DNA of 64,000 nucleotides, taken from Bacteroidota bacterium (GTDB lineage Bacteria; Bacteroidota; Rhodothermia; Balneolales; HLUCCA01). The stretch is from assembly GCA_020832235.1 (NCBI GenBank), contig JAFIEZ010000016.1:1-64000 (forward strand), given 5' to 3'. The notes below the pieces were generated by a model. That model had not been told where the DNA came from. It was given only the letters and a program-made list of their open reading frames with translations, and did no database searches. Of the stretch, positions 8,049-18,284 are shown one piece after another (the stretch's first letter is position 1; each line of letters starts with the position of its first letter). The translations under genes and the position numbers were made by a program.

Positions 8049-9253
8049 TGAAATCCCCAAAAAAATACGATGACGCTCATGGCGTGCATAAAACGACGTT
8101 CGGATATGTTCAAAACCACGATGGAGACCGACCAGCTAGTGATACTACTTTATTTAAGTGGCCGTTTCATTCGGTATTATTTCGACGCCCGTTGTACTGG
8201 TCTGCCGCCCTGCTTATCCTGTTAGCTGGTTGCGGCAGCGACGATGCTGCAGAATCGGCCCGAGAAAGTCCTCAGGGCATTGAAATCCGTCCGGATGTGG
8301 TCTTTGTGAAAACCGATGGCGAGCCCATTCACCGCTACCTCGAAAGCACCGGAATTGTAGAACCTGTTCGCGATTTGTCGATTCAGTCGCGCATCAGTGG
8401 TTTTATCGAAGCCCATCAGATTCGAGAAGGCCGCCGCGTGAGTGCGGGCGACACCCTGCTGCGTATTGCAGATGAGGAATGGCAGCTGCGGTACATGGAA
8501 GCGCTGAATGCCCGGCTCAAAGCCGAGCAGGAGTATCGCATTGAGCGAGAACTGCGGTCCCGATCCGGTCGCAACGGAGAGGGCCAGCTCAGCGAGCGTG
8601 ACGACCGCATGCTTCGACAACAAACCGGACTACTTCAGGCCGAAATCGCCTACGAACGCGCCGCGCTGGACCTGAGCTATACCGTTTTTCGAGCACCCTT
8701 CACCGGCGAAATCTACACCCCGCTGAACTTGTCGGAGGGCGCATTTATTGGTCCGGGAGCCGAGTTGGGCAAACTGCTTGATCATCGCACGGTTCTGGTG
8801 CGTTTTGATGTATTGGAGTCGGAGCTGGCCTCCATCCGCGAAGGGATGACCGTTGAGCTTACCGCATCAGGCGGCAGGACCATGAATGGACGAATCCGCA
8901 CCATATCGCCCATGGTGAACCGGGACCGAAAAACCGGGCAAATACTGGTCGAGGTGGCAAATTCCGATCGATTGCTAAAGTCCGGCATGACCGTAAACGG
9001 CCGAATTCTCACCGAAACACGGTCCGGAGTGCTGCGTGCTCCCCGAAGTGTGCTGCTCGAGCGCGACGGGCGGCAACTGGTCTTCCGCCTGCGCGGATCG
9101 ATGGTGGAATGGATTTATGTGTCGCCAGATATGATTACGCCGGAGTACATCCTGCTGAATGAACCCGTTTTTACCGCCGGCGACACCCTCGCCTTCGACC
9201 GACATTTTGCGCTCAGTCACCAACAGCGCGTGAATGTCAGAATGATGAACTAA
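8045..9253 (+). CDS. RND periplasmic adaptor (membrane fusion protein), lipoprotein
   Basis: This is a 402-residue HlyD/AcrA-type adaptor linking an RND pump to an outer-membrane channel. A 58-residue N-terminal stretch precedes the hydrophobic segment, which ends in the lipobox LLAGC, so the mature protein is probably lipid-anchored. The lipoyl half-motifs appear as RISGFIEAHQIREGRRVSAG and VFRAPFTGEIYTPLNLSEG on either side of a short helical hairpin (about residues 135-195). The beta-barrel domain follows. The start overlaps the stop of the first RND gene by four bases. Without the long N-terminus the protein would be typical of the family, so a later start cannot be ruled out, although no good internal Met lies close to the signal peptide. 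Confidence 0.92.
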   Translation: MMKSPKKYDDAHGVHKTTFGYVQNHDGDRPASDTTLFKWPFHSVLFRRPLYWSAALLILLAGCGSDDAAESARESPQGIEIRPDVVFVKTDGEPIHRYLESTGIVEPVRDLSIQSRISGFIEAHQIREGRRVSAGDTLLRIADEEWQLRYMEALNARLKAEQEYRIERELRSRSGRNGEGQLSERDDRMLRQQTGLLQAEIAYERAALDLSYTVFRAPFTGEIYTPLNLSEGAFIGPGAELGKLLDHRTVLVRFDVLESELASIREGMTVELTASGGRTMNGRIRTISPMVNRDRKTGQILVEVANSDRLLKSGMTVNGRILTETRSGVLRAPRSVLLERDGRQLVFRLRGSMVEWIYVSPDMITPEYILLNEPVFTAGDTLAFDRHFALSHQQRVNVRMMN

Positions 9254-9371
9254 ACGCAACAGCCTTCAACAATGTAGGGTCGATCAATACGTGTGTAGGC
9301 TCAATGTTATAGCGATTGAACGTTCCTGCCATTGATTGTATCCCGAATAATCCCGCATTTCTGTGCTATCC

Positions 9372-12300
9372 ATGAGTTTTTTTCAACGACGATACCTGAT
9401 TTCCCTGTTCTACCTGCTGGTAGCAACAATCGGTGTGGTATCATGGATGAATATTCCCATGGAGCTGGCGCCCGACGCGCAGTTACCTTCCCTTACCGTC
9501 ACCCATAACTGGGGCAGCACCTCGCCGGAAGTCATGGAGCAGGAGGTCACGCGAAAGGTTGAACAGGCCGCATCCCGCTTGCGCGACGTTGAAAACATCA
9601 GTTCCACCACGCGAGAAGGATTTTCATCGGTAACCATTCGTTTTCGCCGCGATGCCCCGGTCGATTTCCGGTCGATCGAGCTACAGGAGGCCCTATTCAC
9701 CCTCCGCGAAACCCTGCCATCCACCGTGGTGCAGCGACCGATTTCCCGCGCCGTCCCCTCCGAATTGCAGGCGATGCAAACGTTTCTGGTGTACTCCCTG
9801 CACGGCGATATGCCCCGGCGCAATCTGCTGGAACTGGCCCAGCAACGCATACGACTGCCGCTTATGGGGCTCGACGGACTGTCCGGCGTGCAACTTGACG
9901 GAGTGCGCGAACCGGCATTGACCGTCGTTTTTGATACCCGTCAGCTGGAGCTTCTCGGTCTACGTCCGGCCGAGATCCTCACCCAGGTAAACCGCAGTCT
10001 GAACTGGCATTCCGCCGGATTTACCGAAATATCATCGCAGCGACTCGCCCTGCTCGTGCCCCCTCAGTTCACCTCCATACAAGACATTGAGCAAAAACGC
10101 ATTACGCTGCCTGGCTCCCAGCGACAGCTGATACTGGGCGACATCGCACGCGTCGAGATTCGCGATTATCCCGATTTTCAGCGACGGCGCATCAACGGGA
10201 ATCCGGCGCTGACCATACAATTTGAGAAAGAACCCGGCGCCGATGCCCTCTCGCTCTCCGAAACCATACAGTCGCGCGTAGCACAGATACAGGCGGAACT
10301 CCCCGAAGGCATCACGCTCCGCCTCGAGCAGGACAACACCGAACAGCTGCGCGAACAACTGGCCGAGCTCCAGACGCAGTCCCTGTACAGCTTGCTCGCC
10401 GTTTTCCTGGTGCTTTTGCTGTTCATCCGCCGGTTTCGAGCGCCCTTCATCATTCTGGGCAGCATCCTGTTCAGCATCCTCATCAGTATTAGTCTGCTGC
10501 AACTGACCGGACTCACCATCAACATCCTCACCCTGGCCGGACTCACGGTTGCCATCGGGATGATCATCGACAATGCGGTGGTCGTTTTCGAAATTGTGAA
10601 TCCGGGACTTCCCGAGGGCAGAGACGCGCGCGTTCGCCACCTGCGCGAGCACATCCGAAGAGCCGTTGTGCCGGTAATCGGCAGTACCCTCACCACCATC
10701 GGGATTTTCATCCCCCTCATTTTCGCCATGGAGGCGAACAGGGCCCTGCTCATGCCTTTGGGAACAGCCTTATCCTTCACGCTGCTGGCTTCGGTACTCG
10801 TATCGCTCACCTGGATTCCCTATGCCCTGATCTGGCTGGTTCCGGCCGGCATCAAAGAACGGGTAACCTTCAAAGACATCCGCAAGGGCGGCATCTTCCG
10901 TAAAATCAACCTGTTGCGCATATTCTACTGGAGGCGTCGACTTCGCTGGGTACTGGTTGTTGCGGTTTTGCTGGCCGTTGGCATCCCGACCTTCGCCATT
11001 CCCGAACCGATTGATCGTCCGGCCAGCGCGGAAACCGAGACGTCATTTCGGGAGACGACATCCCGCTGGATAAAATCCATCTCCAAGCCCTATTTCGACA
11101 ACCGAAACGCGATTGATCCGTGGATTGGCGGTATCAGCTACCGGTTTTTCAAGCAAACCTACTTCGGAGAACCCTGGGGATTTTCAACCGGGGAGTCTAT
11201 TTTCGTGAGCATCAATACGCCACAGGGTACGCCCCTCGACGAAATCGATAAAATTGCGCGGAATTTCGAGGTGATTGCAGAGCCCTATACCGAGTTTTTC
11301 GAGTATTTCGAAACCCGGGTGTCGGAGCAGTTCGGGGCGCGACTCATATTTCATCTAAAAACAGAGTCCCTAATGATGCCCGAGCCCTACATTTTCTACG
11401 CCGAAGCGGCGTACCTGGCGGCCCGGACGGGCAATTCCCGCATATCGGTGAGCGGACTGGGCGATTCCTTTTTCAGTGGCGGTGGAGGGAGTGTGAGCTC
11501 CAGCATAACGCTGCGGGGTTACTCCTACCTGGAACTGGAACAAACTGCCCTTCGACTACAGGAAAGGCTCGAACAAAACCGCCGCGTTCAAAATGTAGAC
11601 ATCAATCAGACCGGATTTTGGGGTAGAAGCGATATGAAGCAGTATACGCTTCAGCTGGATGACCACACCATTCAAGCCAAGGGACTCGACCGTCGATCGG
11701 TACTCGATGCCATACAGGTGGATATCAATCCCGAAAACACCTTCGGCAGAGTGGAGTTTCAGGGACAGCAAATGTACCTGATGGGCACCGGTCCCAGAGC
11801 ATCCACCTATTGGATGGAGTTTCAGGACCGTCCGCGGCAGTATGGTCAGACCATGTTCACCATGGGCGAAATCGCGACACTGGAACTCCGCGACGTCATG
11901 AGCGACATCCGCCGTGAAAATCAAGCCTACACGCGCGGGATATCCTACGACTTTCTGGGTCCTAATCCCATGGCGAGACAATTTCGGGATGATTTACTCG
12001 CCACCTTCCCGTTACCCATCGGCGTTCAGGTACATGAACCCACGTTTTGGTCGTTCGGAACCCGGGAATCGAGTCAGAATATGACCCTCATCCTGTTGAT
12101 GGCCCTGCTCAGCGTGTGGATGATCGTGTCGGCCCTGCTGGAAAAATGGCTGGATCCGCTTTGGGTGATTGTCTCGGTGCCGCTGGCCCTGCTGGGCGTG
12201 ATGAGCGGCGTGCTCTTTCATGAAATGAACTTCTCGCAGGGCGCCATCGCGGGCACACTGCTCAGTGTGGGGGTGGTCGTGAACAACGCCATCCTCCTCA

Positions 12301-12539
12301 TGCACGAAAAAGAGCGCCTGCGAAAAGGCGGCATTTTCGGACTAAGAAGCTGGGTTTACGTGTACAGAGCTCGATTTCGGGCGATCATCATCACATCGCT
12401 GACAACCATAGCCGGACTTTTCCCGCTCATCCTGTTCGGGTCGGATCCGGTGTGGACTAGCCTTGCGGTTGTCGTGAGTTGGGGACTCGGGTTCTCCACC
12501 ATCCTCTTACTGCTGCTAACCGGATTGTTCGGGAGATAG
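9372..12539 (+). CDS. RND efflux permease, second copy
   Basis: The second RND transporter (about 1055 residues) begins at ATG 9372; a GTG at 9363 would add three residues. TM1 is YLISLFYLLVATIGVVSWM. TM4 reads VAIGMIIDNAVVVFEIV and TM10 reads SVGVVVNNAILLMHEKE, so at least one TM4 Asp of the proton relay is kept. The central loop and second periplasmic half (about residues 500-640) differ from the first copy and carry an extra hydrophobic stretch followed by a long polar region. The gene lies 118 bp after the adaptor on the same strand, so the locus would supply two different permeases and one adaptor, as in MdtBC-type heteromeric pumps. No TolC-like gene is adjacent. Confidence 0.93.
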   Translation: MSFFQRRYLISLFYLLVATIGVVSWMNIPMELAPDAQLPSLTVTHNWGSTSPEVMEQEVTRKVEQAASRLRDVENISSTTREGFSSVTIRFRRDAPVDFRSIELQEALFTLRETLPSTVVQRPISRAVPSELQAMQTFLVYSLHGDMPRRNLLELAQQRIRLPLMGLDGLSGVQLDGVREPALTVVFDTRQLELLGLRPAEILTQVNRSLNWHSAGFTEISSQRLALLVPPQFTSIQDIEQKRITLPGSQRQLILGDIARVEIRDYPDFQRRRINGNPALTIQFEKEPGADALSLSETIQSRVAQIQAELPEGITLRLEQDNTEQLREQLAELQTQSLYSLLAVFLVLLLFIRRFRAPFIILGSILFSILISISLLQLTGLTINILTLAGLTVAIGMIIDNAVVVFEIVNPGLPEGRDARVRHLREHIRRAVVPVIGSTLTTIGIFIPLIFAMEANRALLMPLGTALSFTLLASVLVSLTWIPYALIWLVPAGIKERVTFKDIRKGGIFRKINLLRIFYWRRRLRWVLVVAVLLAVGIPTFAIPEPIDRPASAETETSFRETTSRWIKSISKPYFDNRNAIDPWIGGISYRFFKQTYFGEPWGFSTGESIFVSINTPQGTPLDEIDKIARNFEVIAEPYTEFFEYFETRVSEQFGARLIFHLKTESLMMPEPYIFYAEAAYLAARTGNSRISVSGLGDSFFSGGGGSVSSSITLRGYSYLELEQTALRLQERLEQNRRVQNVDINQTGFWGRSDMKQYTLQLDDHTIQAKGLDRRSVLDAIQVDINPENTFGRVEFQGQQMYLMGTGPRASTYWMEFQDRPRQYGQTMFTMGEIATLELRDVMSDIRRENQAYTRGISYDFLGPNPMARQFRDDLLATFPLPIGVQVHEPTFWSFGTRESSQNMTLILLMALLSVWMIVSALLEKWLDPLWVIVSVPLALLGVMSGVLFHEMNFSQGAIAGTLLSVGVVVNNAILLMHEKERLRKGGIFGLRSWVYVYRARFRAIIITSLTTIAGLFPLILFGSDPVWTSLAVVVSWGLGFSTILLLLLTGLFGR

Positions 12540-12590
12540 CTGATTCCATCGAGCAATCATTTTTTAACAACCCCTTGCAACAGATTAGTC

Positions 12591-12598
12591 TATATTTG
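12591..12598 (+). promoter_or_regulatory. TANNTTTG-like promoter -7 box
   Basis: TATATTTG matches the Bacteroidota -7 consensus TANNTTTG, about 97 bp ahead of the S9 peptidase start. The TTG upstream at 12575 is closer than the usual -33 spacing, so the call rests mostly on the -7 box. Confidence 0.3.
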
Positions 12599-12694
12599 TT
12601 TCAATGTAAATCTTAATCGTTGAGTAAAGGCTGGCTGCATTGTGAAATAACACAGCCGCATCCACCCAGAACTGAAACCAATATCCACGTTACT

Positions 12695-15133
12695 ATGCAA
12701 CACAAACTGTCATTAAAAACATTTGTTTCAGCTGTCATCCTGATTCTCTGGATGACGCCGATTACATCTACGGCTCAGGACACCTTTATGATGCCGCCGG
12801 CCGAAGTAGCTGCGCTGGTGGATGCCCCTTCGGCGCCATCCCTTCAGATTTCCCGAGATAATAGCTTTATGCTCTTGCTCCACTCTCCGGGCCGACCATC
12901 CATCGAAGACGTTGCTCAACCCGAACTCAGACTCGCTGGAACCCGTATCAATCCACGAACCAACGGCCCGAGCCGAGCAGGATATGTCAATCGTATCACC
13001 ATCAAAGATGCACAAACCCTGCAGGAAAGAGACGTTACCGGTCTGCCGGAAAACCCTGTGATACAAAATGTCTCCCTCTCACCAGATAGTCGACATATCG
13101 CCTTTACATTAACACGTACCAATCATATAGAACTTTGGATAACCGACGTCGCTTCTGGTCAGGCTCGTCGACTCGGTGATGTACGCATCAACAATACATG
13201 GGCAGGTTCACCGCTCGACTGGTCGCCCGACAGCCAGTTTCTACTTGCCAGAACCATTCCAGCCAACCGCGGTGCCGCGCCCGAGCAGCCCATTGCCCCG
13301 ACCGGTCCTATCATTCAGGAAGCTACGGGAGCCCCGGCGCCAGCCCGAACCTTTCAGGACCTCCTCGCCAATCCACACGACGAAGCCTTATTCGACTATT
13401 ATTTCACCAGTGAAATCACACGTGTTGCGCTTAACGGAAGTACTACACGATTCGCTGAACCGGCTATTTACAGCAGAACCGCCTTCTCCCCTGACGGTCG
13501 ATTTCTTCTGGTTGGCCGTGTAGTAAGACCGTACTCCTACACTGTGCCGGGCAGCAGGTTCCCAAACGTGACCGACGTGCGTAATATGCGTGGTGAAGTG
13601 GTAGCTGTTATCACGGAACAGCCGTTGCTCGATAATATTCCTATCGCCCCAAACTCCACCTTTGAAGGTCGCAGGAGCATTACCTGGCGTAATGACGCTC
13701 CATCAACACTCTTTTTTGTAGAAGCACAGGATGGAGGTGATTCACGAAATCAAGTTGAATTCCGCGATATTGCCTACCTTCTTGATGCTCCATTTACCGG
13801 AGAACCGGTTGAGTTGGCTCGGCTACAACATCGATACGCCGGTATCGCCTGGGCGAACAACGGATTGGCATTCATCAACGAAACATGGAGAGCTACGCGA
13901 ACCAGCCGCACCTGGCATGTACAGCCGGGTACCCCTTCGGCAGAACCACGACTTATTTTTGATCTGAACTTTGAAGATCGATACGGAAACCCGGGTTCAC
14001 CAGAGTTCATTCGTAATGAATTCGGTCAGAACGTCATGCACTTGTCACCCGATGGTACAGAAATTTTCATGACTGGAATCGGTGCTTCTCCCGAAGGTAA
14101 TCGTCCCTTCTTACGGGCTATGCATCTAGAAACCCTGGAGATGCGAGAGCTCTGGCGGTCTGCCTCCCCCTATTTCGAAACAGTTGTCAATATTGTAGAC
14201 GCCGGTGCCACCCGTATTATCACCCGTCGTGAGTCGGTAAATGAGCCTCCAAACTTTTTTGAGCGTAATCTTGCCGATGATAGCGAGCGTACACTTACCA
14301 GCTTCCCGCATCCAACGCCCGAGCTGATTGACGTTCCCTCCGAGTTTGTTCAGTTTGAGCGGGCTGACGGACTTACGCTTACAGGTCAGTTGCTGCTTCC
14401 TGTTGGATACGACGCAGAGCGTGACGGCCGACTTCCTCTGGTTATCTGGGCTTATCCCCGGGAATTTGCCAGTGCGGCTGCAGCCGGGCAGGTTAGCGAC
14501 TCACCCTATCGTTTCAACAGTATCAGCTTCTGGGGACCTCACTTCCTGGTAACACAGGGGTATGCCGTGCTTGCAAATGCAGCGATGCCCATCGTAGCAC
14601 CGGCGCCCGATATTGAGCCAAACGAGTCTTTCATTGAGCAGTTAACGCTTAACGCCGAAGCAGGCATTGATTTCGTGGTAGACCGAGGTATCGCCGACCG
14701 GAATCGGGTAGCTATTGGCGGACACTCCTATGGGGCATTTATGACGGCCAACTTATTGGCACATACCGACCTGTTCAAGGCGGGCATTGCGCGAAGTGGA
14801 GCTTATAACCGTAGTTTAACACCGTTCGGATTTCAGGCGGAGCCCCGAAACATCTGGGAAGCGCGTGATACCTACATCCGAATGTCTCCGTTTTTCTACG
14901 CACATCAGATAAAAACCCCGATTCTGTTCATACACGGAGATGCAGATAATAATTCAGGTACCTTCCCGATGCAAAGTGAGCGGATGTTCGCTGCAGTTCG
15001 AGGAACCGGGGGAACGGCCCGCCTGGTTATGCTTCCGCATGAGAGTCATGGCTACCGCGCAAGGGAGTCGCTGATGCACATGCTATGGGAAACCATTGAA
15101 TGGCTCGACACCTATGTGAAAAACGCAGAGTAA
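12695..15133 (+). CDS. Secreted S9-family serine peptidase (glutamyl endopeptidase-like)
   Basis: The protein is 812 residues long from ATG 12695, which opens a clean signal peptide (MQHKLSLKTFVSAVILILWM, ending near TSTAQD). A longer frame from 12620 would bury that signal, so it is rejected. An N-terminal beta-propeller (about residues 60-510) precedes an alpha/beta-hydrolase domain. The catalytic triad is Ser678 in GGHSYGAFM, Asp751 in HGDADNN and His785 in HESHG. The overall layout, with a Pro-rich segment at about residues 190-225, is like the S9 peptidases related to plant chloroplast glutamyl endopeptidase. It probably degrades peptides in the periplasm or outside the cell. It stands alone, with a strong terminator downstream at 15279-15309. 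Confidence 0.9.
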   Translation: MQHKLSLKTFVSAVILILWMTPITSTAQDTFMMPPAEVAALVDAPSAPSLQISRDNSFMLLLHSPGRPSIEDVAQPELRLAGTRINPRTNGPSRAGYVNRITIKDAQTLQERDVTGLPENPVIQNVSLSPDSRHIAFTLTRTNHIELWITDVASGQARRLGDVRINNTWAGSPLDWSPDSQFLLARTIPANRGAAPEQPIAPTGPIIQEATGAPAPARTFQDLLANPHDEALFDYYFTSEITRVALNGSTTRFAEPAIYSRTAFSPDGRFLLVGRVVRPYSYTVPGSRFPNVTDVRNMRGEVVAVITEQPLLDNIPIAPNSTFEGRRSITWRNDAPSTLFFVEAQDGGDSRNQVEFRDIAYLLDAPFTGEPVELARLQHRYAGIAWANNGLAFINETWRATRTSRTWHVQPGTPSAEPRLIFDLNFEDRYGNPGSPEFIRNEFGQNVMHLSPDGTEIFMTGIGASPEGNRPFLRAMHLETLEMRELWRSASPYFETVVNIVDAGATRIITRRESVNEPPNFFERNLADDSERTLTSFPHPTPELIDVPSEFVQFERADGLTLTGQLLLPVGYDAERDGRLPLVIWAYPREFASAAAAGQVSDSPYRFNSISFWGPHFLVTQGYAVLANAAMPIVAPAPDIEPNESFIEQLTLNAEAGIDFVVDRGIADRNRVAIGGHSYGAFMTANLLAHTDLFKAGIARSGAYNRSLTPFGFQAEPRNIWEARDTYIRMSPFFYAHQIKTPILFIHGDADNNSGTFPMQSERMFAAVRGTGGTARLVMLPHESHGYRARESLMHMLWETIEWLDTYVKNAE

Positions 15134-15278
15134 CTGTAATTTTTATTGTCGGTCAACCATCGAAAATAATCGATGATACATCGTCACAAAAAAGTGGTTT
15201 TAACAGGGTTGAAATAAAACATGCACAAGCAGTGTGCTCATCCTATTTCAAGCTCGAATTTAAGCCTCTTATTTTTCC

Positions 15279-15309
15279 GGGATTGTCCACAAGGGCAATC
15301 CCTTTTTTT
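15279..15309 (+). terminator. Rho-independent terminator after the S9 peptidase
   Basis: GGGATTG (15279-15285) and CAATCCC (15296-15302) form a stem with a 10-base loop, followed by seven T residues. It separates the peptidase gene from the acylase gene. Confidence 0.85.
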
Positions 15310-15427
15310 GTGAGCTTAGACAGCCAATAGCCGTGTCGTTTCAGATGCCGAAGAATCCTTTTTTGTTGAGAACTGCAGGAAACGTAACTTTCTTTAGTAC
15401 CATTACTTACCAACATCTCATTCGCTC

Positions 15428-17887
15428 ATGAACAAGTGGATTCCAGCTATACTTAGTCTCGTCATTTCCATCCTGCTGATTACGGCCCTGAACACCCGCA
15501 TCGGCAGCATCCCACCCCTGGGCAAGTTCCTCGATCCTATCAGTGGTGTTTGGAGGAACGCACTGATTCCCGACATTCCGAAAGACCATGAAATTCGACT
15601 TCCGGGAGTGCGTGAGCAGGTTCGCATTATTTACAATGATCGTGGCGTACCGCACATTTTCGCCGAAAATGATTATGATCTCTACTACGCTATGGGGTAT
15701 GCCTTGGCCAGACATCGCCTGTGGCAAATGGAATTTTCAACCATGGCCGCAGCCGGTAGAATTTCCGAAATTGTGGGCGAAATAGCTCAACACTACGATA
15801 GTCATCAGCGAAGAATTGGCATGACCTGGGGAGCAGAACGCATACATGAGTATATGATGCGTGATAGGCAAACTGCCGAAATCCTGCAGGCCTACATCGA
15901 TGGGGTGAATGCGTGGATCAGTCAGCTTCGTCCGGGAACCCTGCCACTGGAGTACAAACTGCTGGATTACGCCCCCTCGGCCTGGTCCCCGGAGATGACG
16001 GCCATCTTCTACATGAATATGAACCAAACGCTTACCAGCGGTACCAGTTCTTATCAGCTGAGTACGATGCAGGCACTGCTCGGCAGGGAAATCACCGAAG
16101 TGCTCTTCCCTGATTTCCCTCCAAACCTCGAGCCGATAATAACTTCCGGCACAGAATGGCCGTTCGAGGCACAAACGCGAGAGCCGGGAGATGTAAATTT
16201 CATCCCCGAGTTCCTCAGCGAAACCGTGACCCGGGCCATTGGTGAGCGAGATGCGGGCATTGGCAGCAACAATTGGGCAGTTAGCGGAGAAAAAACCGCA
16301 TCCGGCGCTGCCATGCTGGCTACCGATCCTCACCTAACGTTGAGTCTGCCGGCCATCTGGTACGAAATACAGCTCAACGCCCCCGGAATCAACAATTACG
16401 GGGTCACCCTCCCCGGAGTGCCCGGAATAATCATGGGCTTTAACGAGCACATTTCCTGGGGAAATACCAACACAGGCTGGAAAGGCTTCGATATTTTCGA
16501 GGTGGAACTCAACGACGAACTCACCCATTACCTGCACGACGGACTCTGGAAGCCATTGAGTTATCGTATCGAGGAAATTCGGATCCGTGGCGCCAAATCG
16601 CGCATCGACACCGTGTACTACACCCATCACGGTCCGGTTGCCTACCGCGCGCACGAAATCAGCTTCGAAGATGATACCGTGCCTGTTGGACATGCCATTT
16701 CGTGGATTGCCCACAAGTCGACTAATCCCGTAGAGGCCTTCTACATCATCAACCGTGCGCCAGACCTGGCGACCTTCCGCGAGGGACTAAGCCTGCTGGC
16801 AGGTCCGACGCAAAATTACGCTGCTGCCTCCATCAACGGCGACATCCTCATGCAAACCAACGGACTTCATCCGGTTCGATACACCGGCATGGGAAAATAC
16901 CTGCTGAATGGGCGAAATCCAGCCAACGACTGGACCGAATTCATCCCTTTCGAACAGCTGCCCTATGAGTTAAATCCGGCCCGGGGATTCGTTAGTTCTG
17001 CGAACCAGCATACCACCGATGAGCAGTACCCCTATTATCTGGGATGGAGGTTCGCCAGCGAAGCAAGAGGAACAATCATCAATCGTGCCCTGGAGCAGAT
17101 GGAAAACATCACCCACCAAGACATGATTGATCTCCAGCTAAACAGCGACAACTATCGCGCCGCACAATGGTTGGATGAAATGCTGGATGCAACCTATGCA
17201 TATCTGCATACACAAGAAATGCCCGTGAATAGCACCGAAATGCTGGATAGACTGGCTGTCTGGAATCGTGTGAACGAAGCCGAAAGTACTGAAGCCCTCG
17301 TGTTCAACACGTGGCTAGACGAAACCCATGAATTACTCTGGGCGCCACTCTTTAATGGAGGCGATAAATTCATCAACACCCGCCTACCCGACATCACGGT
17401 GAGCCTGGAAACGCTGTTTGGGAGGTATCACCCGGAGCTGTATGCAGAATTAACCGGCGCAGAACCCGATGCGGGCAGGCTTCTGGCACAGAGTTTTAAT
17501 GCTACTCTTGAACATCTCACGCAAACTTTTGGCGAGCCCGGTGATTCATGGCAATGGTGGAAAGTAAACGGCAGCTCCATCCATCATTTACTCGATATTC
17601 CGGCTTTAAATTTACCCCGCCTCCAGAACGACGGAAGTTCGGAGTCACCCAACGCAGTGCGCAATAATCACGGTCCGTCGTGGAGAATGGTTGTAGAAAT
17701 GACCACCCCTGTTCAGGCATGGGGTGTTTATCCCGGCGGACAAACCGGGAACCCAGCCAGCAAGGGCTACACGGCTTTCATTGACGACTGGCAGCAGGGC
17801 CGTCACTATGAGTTGCGCAAATTCGATTTCTGGGAGCAGGCCGTGGTTCACGGTAAAAGCGCCATAATTATTAATCCAGCACGGTAA
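15428..17887 (+). CDS. Penicillin acylase-family N-terminal nucleophile hydrolase
   Basis: This 819-residue amidohydrolase belongs to the penicillin G acylase/cephalosporin acylase/AHL acylase family (S45). Such precursors are exported and cut themselves into alpha and beta chains. A hydrophobic N-terminal segment (WIPAILSLVISILLITAL) acts as signal or anchor. The predicted cleavage site is before Ser280 in DAGIGSNNWAVSG, which would become the beta-chain nucleophile. The beta-chain C-terminus holds NNHGPSWRMVVEM and PGGQTGNPASKGY, both typical. Substrates cannot be read from the sequence; acyl-homoserine lactones, beta-lactams or N-acyl amino acids are all possible. A small membrane protein gene begins four bases after the stop and is likely co-transcribed. 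Confidence 0.93.
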   Translation: MNKWIPAILSLVISILLITALNTRIGSIPPLGKFLDPISGVWRNALIPDIPKDHEIRLPGVREQVRIIYNDRGVPHIFAENDYDLYYAMGYALARHRLWQMEFSTMAAAGRISEIVGEIAQHYDSHQRRIGMTWGAERIHEYMMRDRQTAEILQAYIDGVNAWISQLRPGTLPLEYKLLDYAPSAWSPEMTAIFYMNMNQTLTSGTSSYQLSTMQALLGREITEVLFPDFPPNLEPIITSGTEWPFEAQTREPGDVNFIPEFLSETVTRAIGERDAGIGSNNWAVSGEKTASGAAMLATDPHLTLSLPAIWYEIQLNAPGINNYGVTLPGVPGIIMGFNEHISWGNTNTGWKGFDIFEVELNDELTHYLHDGLWKPLSYRIEEIRIRGAKSRIDTVYYTHHGPVAYRAHEISFEDDTVPVGHAISWIAHKSTNPVEAFYIINRAPDLATFREGLSLLAGPTQNYAAASINGDILMQTNGLHPVRYTGMGKYLLNGRNPANDWTEFIPFEQLPYELNPARGFVSSANQHTTDEQYPYYLGWRFASEARGTIINRALEQMENITHQDMIDLQLNSDNYRAAQWLDEMLDATYAYLHTQEMPVNSTEMLDRLAVWNRVNEAESTEALVFNTWLDETHELLWAPLFNGGDKFINTRLPDITVSLETLFGRYHPELYAELTGAEPDAGRLLAQSFNATLEHLTQTFGEPGDSWQWWKVNGSSIHHLLDIPALNLPRLQNDGSSESPNAVRNNHGPSWRMVVEMTTPVQAWGVYPGGQTGNPASKGYTAFIDDWQQGRHYELRKFDFWEQAVVHGKSAIIINPAR

Positions 17888-17891
17888 ACCT

Positions 17892-18284
17892 ATGTTAATC
17901 ATCATTATAACCATCGTTTTAGCGCTGCTTCTGCAACTTATACTTCCCTGGTGGAGCGCTCCACTGGTAGCTTTCCTCGTAGCAGCATCCTTTAAGCAAA
18001 AGCCGTTGTATGCATTTATCAATGGATTTACAGCCATCTTCTTACTGTGGTTCGTCGTTGCAAGTGGTATCTACCTATTCAACAGCGGTATTCTGGGCGA
18101 TCGCCTGGCCGCCCTGTTTTCACTGCCATACGGGTATTTAACCGTAGTGGTAACCGCACTCATCGGCGGACTTGCCGCGGGATCGGCCGCATTAAGCGGG
18201 AATTTGCTGCGAACAGCGATTGCTAATCCTTCTGAGGTACTTGAAGAACAATCAGAGCAAGTAAATCTGAACCCGGACCTGTAA
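17892..18284 (+). CDS. Small uncharacterised membrane protein
   Basis: This 130-residue protein has three or four hydrophobic segments (about residues 2-32, 41-66 and 83-107) and no motif that I recognise. The segment LPWWSAPLVAFLVAASFKQKPLYAFINGF, split between the first two helices, recurs in short membrane proteins encoded beside hydrolases in related bacteria as far as I recall, but I give no function. It starts four bases after the acylase gene, suggesting translational coupling. The last seven codons come from the first unit of a three-copy 20-bp tandem repeat that continues past the stop, so the C-terminus is likely of recent origin. Confidence 0.75.
   Translation: MLIIIITIVLALLLQLILPWWSAPLVAFLVAASFKQKPLYAFINGFTAIFLLWFVVASGIYLFNSGILGDRLAALFSLPYGYLTVVVTALIGGLAAGSAALSGNLLRTAIANPSEVLEEQSEQVNLNPDL

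Noticed and set aside
12620-12694. Upstream start for the S9 peptidase
   Set aside because: It begins at TTG and adds 25 polar residues in front of a clear signal peptide.
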